A stretch of 64,000 nt of DNA from Polyangiaceae bacterium (GTDB taxonomy: Bacteria > Myxococcota_A > Polyangia > Polyangiales > Polyangiaceae). The notes below the pieces were generated by a model. The model saw only the letters and a list, made by a program, of their open reading frames with translations, ran no database searches and had not been told where the DNA came from. A program made the position numbers and the translations under genes. The stretch is taken from NCBI GenBank assembly GCA_015075635.1, contig JABTUA010000003.1, positions 1,550,001 through 1,614,000 of the forward strand, given 5' to 3'. Of this stretch, positions 1 to 6,223 are shown in pieces; the stretch's first letter is position 1, and each line of letters opens with the position of its first letter.

Positions 1-248
1 TTGACCGCGGCCAGGCGCGCCTCGCGGCCGTGGGTGTCGAGGTCGGTCTTTGCCCGCTCGAGCAGCGCGTCGAGCTCCGCCGGGTCCAGGCGCGTGCTGG
101 TCAAGGACTCCAGGCTCTTCTTGAAGTGAGTCTGCTCTTCGTCGCTGAACTCGCCGTCGGCGGACGCGGCCAGGAACATCATCTCGACCAACGCCTCCAG
201 CTTGGGCTGCGGCAGGTCGTGGGCGGCGGTCATGTCGAAGCGGCTCAT
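1..248 (-). CDS. TerB-like protein (partial, 3' end outside window)
   Basis: Only the first 82 residues are in the window; the gene runs off the left edge. The N-terminus has the look of the TerB/tellurite-resistance helical fold: a helix with LVEMMFLAASADGEFSDEE, where the acidic D-G-E-x-S-x-E-E segment is the typical TerB metal-binding-like loop, followed by Leu/Ala-rich helices. TerB-family proteins are small cytosolic or fused modules of poorly known role, so no reaction is assigned. The start ATG lies 13 bases beyond the truD stop codon, so it is probably the last visible gene of the operon coming from 2967. Family assignment is by motif recognition and is moderately secure. Confidence 0.6.
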   Translation of the reverse strand, partial: MSRFDMTAAHDLPQPKLEALVEMMFLAASADGEFSDEEQTHFKKSLESLTSTRLDPAELDALLERAKTDLDTHGREARLAAV

Positions 249-261
249 GGGGAGGGGGAGC

Positions 262-1362
262 TTATCCCGGGCCCGGCGCCATGCCAACGGAGGGAGGCGC
301 CTCCCTCGGCGCGAAGAAGGGCGTGCGAGTCAGCTCGCGGCAGAGCTCCGTCGCGTAGGAGCCGGCCGGCAGGAAGAACGACAGCTCGAGCTCCCCGGGC
401 GCGGGCGCCGAGACGCTCAGGTCGCTCGGGAACACCACGAGATCGCGGCGAGCCCCGTCCACGAAGCGGCCTAGTTTCTCCAACAGCCCCGCGTCGATGC
501 CAGCCTCGCGCGCCGCGCGCTCTTCGAGCTCGAGCGCGTGCCCGCTCGGGCGGCGCATCTTCGGTCCGGGCATCGGCCCCGTCAGGTGGATGTCGTGCTG
601 GTCGAGCCGCGGCTGCTCGCGCGCGGGGTCTTCCACCACGAAGACCGAGCCGGTGCCGTCGAGCCGCACCACCTCGCCGGCGATCAGCCGCCCGAGGCCC
701 TCCGCGCCGCGGAGCTCGAGGTAGTGGTTGAAGATCTCCGACTGGATCACGCTCGGGTAGAGCTTGGTGTAGAAGCGCCCGCGCTTCCGGTCGCCTCGAG
801 CGCCGGACTCGAGCCACGAGATGGCGCGCCCCAGGTTGGCGCCGCCGATGCCGAAGCGCTGCGCGCCGAAGTGATTGGGCAGCCCTCGCTCGCGGATCTG
901 GGCGACGATGGCAGACGCGCGCTCGGCGCCGCCGTCCGGCACCGACACCAAGCGGATCGTGAAGCGGTTGCCAGCGAGCTGCCCGGTGCGGAGCTTCTTC
1001 TGGTGCCGCGTGGCCTCGAGCACGACCAGGCCCTCGGGGAGCTGCCAGGTCTCCGGCGCGCTGGCGTTCCCCGGCAAGGAGAGCCACTGCGAGGTGATCG
1101 CGTGCTTGTCCTTCATGCCGGCGCTGCCGATGTCGCGACCCCGCACCCCGGCGGCCCTCGCGATGATCTCGATGGCGTCCTGGGTGTTGAGCAGGCGCTT
1201 CTGCACCCGCACCCAAAGGTGCTCGCCCGTGCCCGTGAGCGGCCAGTCGAGCACCTCCTCGACCCGGAAGTGTTCCGGCTCACGCCCGATGGCGCCGCCG
1301 GCTCCGGGCAGATCGGCGGTGCAGAACCCGGGCTCGTGCACCCGATGGCCTTCCGGTTCCAT
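262..1362 (-). CDS. truD: tRNA pseudouridine(13) synthase TruD
   Basis: 366 residues, close to the usual length of about 350. TruD isomerises uridine 13 of tRNA-Glu to pseudouridine in the cytosol. Family motifs are visible in order: EHFRVEE near residue 30, GMKDKHAITSQW at 82-93 with the catalytic aspartate at residue 85, NRFTIRL, and LPNHFGAQRFG. The frame is open further upstream, but the ATG at 1362 is preferred because it begins just before the conserved N-terminus and lies only two bases past the stop of the phosphatase gene. It is the third gene of a compact minus-strand operon (thioredoxin-like lipoprotein, PP2C, truD, TerB-like). Confidence 0.93.
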   Translation of the reverse strand: MEPEGHRVHEPGFCTADLPGAGGAIGREPEHFRVEEVLDWPLTGTGEHLWVRVQKRLLNTQDAIEIIARAAGVRGRDIGSAGMKDKHAITSQWLSLPGNASAPETWQLPEGLVVLEATRHQKKLRTGQLAGNRFTIRLVSVPDGGAERASAIVAQIRERGLPNHFGAQRFGIGGANLGRAISWLESGARGDRKRGRFYTKLYPSVIQSEIFNHYLELRGAEGLGRLIAGEVVRLDGTGSVFVVEDPAREQPRLDQHDIHLTGPMPGPKMRRPSGHALELEERAAREAGIDAGLLEKLGRFVDGARRDLVVFPSDLSVSAPAPGELELSFFLPAGSYATELCRELTRTPFFAPREAPPSVGMAPGPG

Positions 1363-1364
1363 GC

Positions 1365-2333
1365 TCACTTTCGGATCAGGCGGGCCAGCACCTCGCCGAG
1401 CTCGTCCACGTCCACGTTCACGATCTCGTCCAGCGGGATCTCCTCGATGCCCAGGAGCAAGAGCTCCGGCTCCGACGAGCGGTGCTCGGGTGAGATGTCG
1501 ATGCTCGAGCGATCGTAGACCGGCACCGCGGCCCGACGCGGGCCGTGGCAGTCGATGACCACGACGGAGACGTTGTCCGGCGCGCCCTCGGCCTTGGCCA
1601 GGTCGATCAGCGCCACCACGGTCTCCGCCGGGGGATCGCGGCGGGCGAGCGTTTCGGCGATGGTCTCCGGCGTCACCTCGCCGGTGAGGCCGTCGCTGCA
1701 CAGGAGGAAGCGATCCCCGTCCACCACCTGGTGTGACGTCATCGGGATCCGCAGCTTGTCTTCCATGCCCAGCGCTCGGGTCACCGCGTGCTGCGGCAGG
1801 CTAGACAAGACGTCGTCGTCCAGATCCGGACGCTGCTCGATGACGTCGTTGATCATCGAGTGGTCCACCGTGAGCTGCTCCAGGTTGCCGGCGCGAAGGC
1901 GATAGCAGCGGCTGTCGCCGGCGTGCGCCACGTGTACCAGCGACGAGCGGTGCGAGAACAACAGCGCGACGGCGGTGGTGCCCATGCCGCGCTTGCTCCG
2001 CGCCGCCTTGGCGATGTCCACCACGCTCTTGTTGGCGCGGTGCAGCGCCGCCGCCAGCCGGCGCCCGTCCACCGCGATGCCGAACGGGTCGAGATCGGGC
2101 TTGGCCCGAGCCTCCGCCTCGGTCTCGGCCACGTGCTTCTGCACCATGCGGGCCGCCGCCAGCGCCGCCACGTCTCCCGCCTCGTGGCCCCCCGCGCCGT
2201 CGAACACTCCGTAGAGCCCCAGGTCGTCGCGCAGCACGATGACGTCCTCGTTCGCCTTGCGCACGAAGCCGACGTCCGTGAGCCCGAACGCCGTGAGCGT
2301 GAGCGTCGCTTGGGTCGAGGGCCCGAGGGTCAT
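1365..2333 (-). CDS. PP2C-family Ser/Thr protein phosphatase
   Basis: 322 residues. PP2C phosphatases remove phosphate from Ser/Thr of proteins, using two Mg or Mn ions bound by acidic residues. The diagnostic series is complete: D-V-G-x-V-R-K-x-N-E-D near residues 20-30, VFDGAGGHEAGD at 43-54, GMGTTAVALLF, HAGDSRCYRL, LLCSDGLTGEV and DNVSVVVID. No membrane segment is seen, so it is probably soluble. The C-terminal 50 or so residues are acidic and outside the catalytic fold. It is a natural counter-enzyme for Hanks kinases, which are abundant in this window, although none is directly adjacent. Confidence 0.9.
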   Translation of the reverse strand: MTLGPSTQATLTLTAFGLTDVGFVRKANEDVIVLRDDLGLYGVFDGAGGHEAGDVAALAAARMVQKHVAETEAEARAKPDLDPFGIAVDGRRLAAALHRANKSVVDIAKAARSKRGMGTTAVALLFSHRSSLVHVAHAGDSRCYRLRAGNLEQLTVDHSMINDVIEQRPDLDDDVLSSLPQHAVTRALGMEDKLRIPMTSHQVVDGDRFLLCSDGLTGEVTPETIAETLARRDPPAETVVALIDLAKAEGAPDNVSVVVIDCHGPRRAAVPVYDRSSIDISPEHRSSEPELLLLGIEEIPLDEIVNVDVDELGEVLARLIRK

Positions 2334-2340
2334 GACCCGA

Positions 2341-2967
2341 TCATAGATCAGGCGGCTCCGCGTCAGGGGAGTCGAGGAAAGGCGGCGCGTCCGCGGGCAT
2401 ACGGACCGCCAGCTCCACCGCGGCGGCCAGGCGCGGGCCGTGGCTCGCGGAGTAGCCGACCTGGTAGTCCACGAGGTAGCCGTTTCGGCCGATCACCGCC
2501 ACGACCGGCACGGTCTGGAGCGGATCGTAGGCGAGCGCGAAGCGCGGGAAGCTCGTGCCGCGCACCACCGGCTTGGGCAGCCGATGGCGGCGCAAGAAAT
2601 CCGGCACCGCGTCCCAGGTGTCGGCGTCGTCCAGCGAGACCAGGAGCACGGGCAGCTCCGCGTGCGGACCGATCGCTTGGGCCACGAGCGGCAGCTTCAT
2701 GTCGCACACGCGGCACCAGGTGGCGAAGAACACGACCACGAACGGCTGCTTCCCGATCCACTCCTTCGACGGGAAGCTCCGGCCGTCCGTGGAGGAGACG
2801 CGGAAGTCGGGGACGCGCTCCTTCGGTGCCAGCACCCGGAACGGCACCGACTCTGGCTCGGGCTCCGGCGCCGGGGCTTCGCTCGGCGCGGGCGCGGCGC
2901 GCGGCTCCGCCGGCTGCGCGGCGCAGCCCGACAGCAGTGCGAGCCAGAGGGCGGCGGGCCGCAGCAT
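2341..2967 (-). CDS. Thioredoxin-fold (TlpA/ResA-like) lipoprotein
   Basis: 208 residues. The N-terminus is a signal peptide ending in a lipobox, LLSGC, with Cys15 as the predicted lipidated residue. A Pro/Ala/Glu-rich spacer (15-45) follows, then a thioredoxin fold with FFATWCRVCDM, where Cys85 and Cys88 form the CxxC redox pair, and a cis-proline segment TVPVVAVIG. Such proteins act as thiol-disulfide oxidoreductases on the outer face of the inner membrane or in the periplasm. It is the first gene of the operon leading to PP2C and truD (7-base gap) and diverges from the small Cys-rich exported protein at 3002. Confidence 0.85.
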   Translation of the reverse strand: MLRPAALWLALLSGCAAQPAEPRAAPAPSEAPAPEPEPESVPFRVLAPKERVPDFRVSSTDGRSFPSKEWIGKQPFVVVFFATWCRVCDMKLPLVAQAIGPHAELPVLLVSLDDADTWDAVPDFLRRHRLPKPVVRGTSFPRFALAYDPLQTVPVVAVIGRNGYLVDYQVGYSASHGPRLAAAVELAVRMPADAPPFLDSPDAEPPDL

Positions 2968-3001
2968 CTGCTACAGGTTAGGACGTCCGCCCGCGATCAC
3001 C

Positions 3002-3247
3002 ATGACGAACTGGCTTCGACGCTCGCTCGTGCTGCTCCTCGGCCTTGGCGCCGGCGCGCTGCTGCTGCCGGTGGAGGCGGGCTGCGGCGGTTGCCACGAA
3101 GGCGCCTGCGAGTGCGCGGACGGCACGAAGATCCGCGTGAAGGCGGCGCCCTGCGAGTGTAGGAGCGCCTGCGCCTCCCACGGCGGCGAGTGCAGCGACG
3201 ACTACGCGGGCTGCCCAATCGACGGTGGCGACGCCGGGGACGACTGA
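3002..3247 (+). CDS. Small Cys-rich exported protein
   Basis: 81 residues. The N-terminus MTNWLRRS followed by a long Leu/Ala/Gly hydrophobic stretch is a clear signal peptide, with probable cleavage after PVEA. The mature part of about 55 residues carries nine cysteines in GCGGCHEGACEC and in APCECRSAC, then GGECSDD, and ends with an acidic tail. No known family is recognised; the pattern suggests a disulfide-stabilised secreted peptide or a metal-binding protein. It is divergent from the thioredoxin-like lipoprotein (34 bases between start codons), and a shared role in extracytoplasmic thiol chemistry is possible but only inferred. Confidence 0.65.
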   Translation: MTNWLRRSLVLLLGLGAGALLLPVEAGCGGCHEGACECADGTKIRVKAAPCECRSACASHGGECSDDYAGCPIDGGDAGDD

Positions 3248-3316
3248 CGCCCACCGCGGGCGCCTCGATCGCGGATATCTTGCTCGCCTCGGGCGATTCC
3301 GCGAGATTGGGCGGGC

Positions 3317-4552
3317 ATGCCTGCCCGCAAGAGGACCCCCGGGATCGTGCTCTCCGGTGGCGGCATGCGCGGGGCGTACGAGGCGGGGGTCGTGGCGGGC
3401 GTGATGCAGGTGCTCGGGCGCAAGGCCGACGACGCGCCGCTGTTTCGGGTCATGGCGGGCACCTCGGTCGGCGCCATCAACGCGGCGTTCCTGGCCTCGA
3501 GGTCCGAGCGGGGCGACCACGGCGCGGAGGAGCTCCTGGAGTTCTGGCGCAGCCTGCGCCTGGAGACCCACGCCAAGCTGCGCTTGCTCGGGCTCATGCG
3601 CCTGCCGAAGGTCGTCACTGGGCTCTTCCGCTCGGGGACGCCCAGCGTCCCGCCGGGGGTGAGCCTGCTCGACACCCGCGAGCTCGAGAAGCTGGTGGCG
3701 AAGGCGGTGGACTTCGAGCGGATCCGCGACAACGTGCGCGAAGGCCGGGTGAACGCGCTCTTGATCGCCGCGCTCCACGTGGTGTCCGGTCAGACCACCG
3801 TGTTCGCGGAGATCGCGCCGGGCGCGCGCTACGTGCCCTCGACCTCCGGCATGCGCGTGGCGCGGGTCGAGCCCATCAGCATCGATCACGTGCTGGCGTC
3901 CGCGGCGATCCCGCTCCTGTTCCCCACCCGCAGGGTGGGGGAGCGCTTCTACTGCGACGGCGGCCTGCGCTTCAACACGCCCATCGCGCCGGCGATCCGC
4001 GCGGGGGCCGATCCGCTGCTGGTGATCTCGGTCAGCCATCGCGCCAGCGCCGACGAGCTTCAGGTGCTCGAGCGCGAGCATGACGAGGCGGAGGGCATGG
4101 AGCTCGGCCCGATGTTCCTGGTGGGCAAGCTCCTGAACGCGCTCCTGCTCGATCCGGTGAAGCACGACTTGCAGGTCCTGGCGCGGCTGAACGACCTGGT
4201 CGAGGTGCTGGAGAACACGCTGACCGAGGAGGAGTACGAGCGAGTTCAGGAGGTCCTGGTCCGCACCCGCGGCACCGGCTACCGTCGCCTCCAGACGCTG
4301 GTGTTCTCGCCCTCCGAGGACATCGGTCGCCTGGCGGGGGAGCACCTCCGGACGGTGCAGCGCGCCGACGAGCTGAACCCGGTGCTGGAGCGCTTCCTCG
4401 CCCGGGCCTCGGTCGAGGGCATGAGCCAGGAGGCGGACTGGGCCTCGTACCTGCTGTTCGACGGGGGCTTCGCCGAGCGGCTGATCGATCTCGGCCGGCG
4501 CGACGCGCTCCGGCGGGCCGACGAAATTACTGCGGTGTTCGCCGAACGGTGA
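3317..4552 (+). CDS. Patatin-like phospholipase
   Basis: 411 residues. Patatin-like enzymes hydrolyse acyl esters of phospholipids with a Ser-Asp dyad. Visible elements: the oxyanion loop SGGGMRGAYEAG at residues 13-24, the nucleophile elbow AGTSVG with Ser50, and the catalytic aspartate in YCDGGLRFNTP near residue 214. There is no signal peptide. A roughly 150-residue C-terminal extension follows the catalytic domain. The last 12 codons (ending ADEITAVFAER) are repeated after the neighbouring toxin-antitoxin genes, so the present C-terminus may have been supplied by an inserted segment. The start codon sits inside a small perfect hairpin (3311-3328). Confidence 0.88.
   Translation: MPARKRTPGIVLSGGGMRGAYEAGVVAGVMQVLGRKADDAPLFRVMAGTSVGAINAAFLASRSERGDHGAEELLEFWRSLRLETHAKLRLLGLMRLPKVVTGLFRSGTPSVPPGVSLLDTRELEKLVAKAVDFERIRDNVREGRVNALLIAALHVVSGQTTVFAEIAPGARYVPSTSGMRVARVEPISIDHVLASAAIPLLFPTRRVGERFYCDGGLRFNTPIAPAIRAGADPLLVISVSHRASADELQVLEREHDEAEGMELGPMFLVGKLLNALLLDPVKHDLQVLARLNDLVEVLENTLTEEEYERVQEVLVRTRGTGYRRLQTLVFSPSEDIGRLAGEHLRTVQRADELNPVLERFLARASVEGMSQEADWASYLLFDGGFAERLIDLGRRDALRRADEITAVFAER
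4511..4545 (+). repeat. Direct repeat, copy A (end of patatin gene)
   Basis: 35 bases at the end of the patatin coding region. They match 5276-5310 at 33 of 35 positions (differences at 4519 and 4529), and the reading frame is conserved: both copies read R-R-A-D-E-I-x-A-V-F-A-E. Both are followed within two codons by TGA. The distance between the copies is 765 bases, and the toxin-antitoxin pair lies between them. Confidence 0.85.
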
Positions 4553-4616
4553 GGGCTCCCGAGCCTCACGGATGCGTCGGCGCCGGCGATCTCGAGTGCC
4601 TCTGCCCGGTCGGAGC

Positions 4617-5018
4617 TCAAAGAGCTTCGCGCCTGATGCCTTGGATGGTGTCGAAGCCCTGATCGAAGGTCGCGATGCGCTCGATGCCTGCGTTCAGCAT
4701 CACCGCGGCGTGCAGAGCGTCGCGGGCCGACACAGCGGTCGCGCCGCACAGGATGTCTCTCGCGCGGTCAGTGTCGGCGAGCGTGACCGGAAGCACGACG
4801 GGGCAGATGTGGACGAACAACTCGTAGACCTGGCGAGCCATGTCCAGGCGGCGGAGGCTCGCGTAGCGATAGAGGATTTCTTGCAGCACCTCGACGCTGG
4901 TGCACGCCTCCACCTCACCCGTGCGAACGCGCTCGAGGAAGCGCCGGGAAGGTGCGCGATTGGGATGCTCGCGCCCCGCGACGTACATCGGAATGTTCGA
5001 GTCCACGAAGACGGTCAC
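4617..5018 (-). CDS. PIN-domain toxin (VapC-like)
   Basis: 133 residues with a GTG start that overlaps the antitoxin stop (GTGA). PIN-domain VapC toxins are Mg-dependent RNases that cut tRNA or rRNA. The acidic active-site residues are in place: Asp6 in FVDSNIPMY, Glu in VEVLQEI, Asp in SARDALHAAVML and Asp in ATFDQGFD. The frame is open further upstream, but that part runs through the antitoxin gene and has no PIN similarity, so the GTG at 5018 is chosen. It forms a two-gene operon with the RHH antitoxin and is opposite in direction to both flanking genes. The whole unit lies between direct repeats of the patatin 3' end. Confidence 0.85.
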   Translation of the reverse strand: MTVFVDSNIPMYVAGREHPNRAPSRRFLERVRTGEVEACTSVEVLQEILYRYASLRRLDMARQVYELFVHICPVVLPVTLADTDRARDILCGATAVSARDALHAAVMLNAGIERIATFDQGFDTIQGIRREAL

Positions 5019-5242
5019 GTCCGCCCTGCCTCGATCTCCGAGAGCATTTCGTCGATGTTGGCGGTCGGGGCCCCGAGCGCCGCGAGTTGCTCGACCGGAT
5101 CGCTGGGCTGCCGGGGTTCGGCGAGCGCCCGTTCGAGAGCGCGGCGTACCCACTCACCCTTGGACATCCGGCTGCGCTGAGCTGCCTTCGTGATGCGGGC
5201 GTCGAGCTTCTCCGGTACCAGGACCTGGAGTCGATGACTCAT
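5015..5242 (-). CDS. Ribbon-helix-helix antitoxin
   Basis: 75 residues. The N-terminal half fits an RHH/CopG-Arc DNA-binding fold: a short strand LQVLVPEKLDARI followed by two helices with SRMSKGEWVRRALERAL. The C-terminal half (PTANIDEMLSEIEAGRT) is acidic and amphipathic, as expected for the part that blocks a VapC toxin. It precedes the PIN toxin with a four-base overlap, the classic antitoxin-first order. Its start codon lies within a 10-base perfect palindrome (5238-5247), so it probably represses its own promoter. Confidence 0.82.
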   Translation of the reverse strand: MSHRLQVLVPEKLDARITKAAQRSRMSKGEWVRRALERALAEPRQPSDPVEQLAALGAPTANIDEMLSEIEAGRT

Positions 5243-5261
5243 ATGAGCATGCTAACATGAG
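5238..5261 (-). promoter_or_regulatory. Probable autoregulatory operator of the toxin-antitoxin pair
   Basis: Two perfect palindromes overlap: CTCATATGAG at 5238-5247, which contains the antitoxin start codon, and AGCATGCT at 5246-5253. A further ATGAG half-site lies at 5257-5261. RHH antitoxins bind short palindromic or repeated sites at their own promoter, so this is a good operator candidate. The assignment is inferred from position and symmetry. Confidence 0.5.
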
Positions 5262-5275
5262 CTGAACCCTGGGGC

Positions 5276-5310
5276 CGGCGGGCGGACGAAATTGCTGCGG
5301 TGTTCGCCGA
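5276..5310 (+). repeat. Direct repeat, copy B (orphan patatin 3' end)
   Basis: 35 bases matching 4511-4545 at 33 positions. In frame it reads R-R-A-D-E-I-A-A-V-F-A-E and then A-stop at 5315, which looks like the original end of the patatin gene. It is not attached to any open frame now. It marks the right edge of a segment of about 765 bases carrying the toxin-antitoxin pair. Confidence 0.8.
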
Positions 5311-5356
5311 GGCCTGACCGCTTCAAAACGGCTGCTACCGGTGGTAACCCGGGCGC

Positions 5357-6220
5357 ATGCGGATCAGCGCCACCCTCCTCACGCTCGCTCTCCTCAGCGC
5401 CGCTCGCGTCGCGACGGCGCAGCCCGATCCTCCCCCACCGCCCCCGCCCCCAGCGGGCGAGCCCGCTCCGGCTCCCGCCCCGCCCCCGCCGCCGCCGCCC
5501 GAGGCGGCGCCGCAACCGGCACCGCCGCCGCAGGGCGCGCCGCCGCCGCAGGGCGCGCCGCCCCCGCAAGGTGCCTACGGCTACGGCGGGCCGCCACCCG
5601 CAGGGCAGGCCCCTCCGCCCGCGGCGCCTCCGCCTGATCCGGGCGTCCACACTCACGACGGCTTCTACTTGCGCATGGGCCTCGGCGTCGGCTCCCTGAG
5701 CGGCACCGTGGAGCAGGACGCCGGGATCGGCACCGTCGACATCGACGCCAGCGGCATCGGGCCGGCGGTCGAGCTCGCGCTCGGCGGCACCGTGGCGCCC
5801 GGCATCGTGATCGGCGGCGGCATCTACGGCACCAGCATCGCGAAGGTGAAGTACGAGTACCAGAACCAGTCGTCGGACGGCGGTCAGGGCGTGGCCAGCA
5901 TGATCGGTCCGTTCATCGACTACTACTTCGACCCGAACGGCGGCTTCCACGCGCAGGCGGCCATCGGCATCACCGCGATCACCTCGCAGAAGTCCGACGA
6001 CCTGGCCTCGGATCCCTATCCGTCGGAGGACTCGTCGGGCACCGGCTCCGGCCTGATGCTCGGCGTCGGCTACGAGGCCTGGGTCGGGGAGCAGTGGGGC
6101 ATCGGCGGGCTGGCCCGCCTGCAGTACTTCTCCGGCGAGGTCGAGGGCGACGACTCCGGCGACAAGGCCGACGTGAGCGGCACGGTCATCGCGGTGTTGT
6201 TCACCGCGACGCTGCACTGA
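5357..6220 (+). CDS. Exported Pro-rich, beta-barrel-like outer-membrane protein
   Basis: 287 residues. It starts with a signal peptide (MRISATLLTLALLSAARVATA), then a Pro/Ala-rich region (about 22-95) with the repeat G-A-P-P-P-Q, then about 190 residues rich in Gly and alternating hydrophobic residues. Segments such as FYLRMGLGVGSLSG, GIVIGGGIYGTS, FHAQAAIGITAI and SGLMLGVGYEAWV resemble the strands of a small outer-membrane barrel. The terminal residue is not aromatic (TATLH), a weak point. Function is unknown; the Pro-rich stretch may span the periplasm or bind peptidoglycan. It is convergent with the large lipoprotein ending at 6224. Confidence 0.7.
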   Translation: MRISATLLTLALLSAARVATAQPDPPPPPPPPAGEPAPAPAPPPPPPPEAAPQPAPPPQGAPPPQGAPPPQGAYGYGGPPPAGQAPPPAAPPPDPGVHTHDGFYLRMGLGVGSLSGTVEQDAGIGTVDIDASGIGPAVELALGGTVAPGIVIGGGIYGTSIAKVKYEYQNQSSDGGQGVASMIGPFIDYYFDPNGGFHAQAAIGITAITSQKSDDLASDPYPSEDSSGTGSGLMLGVGYEAWVGEQWGIGGLARLQYFSGEVEGDDSGDKADVSGTVIAVLFTATLH

Positions 6221-6223
6221 GGC

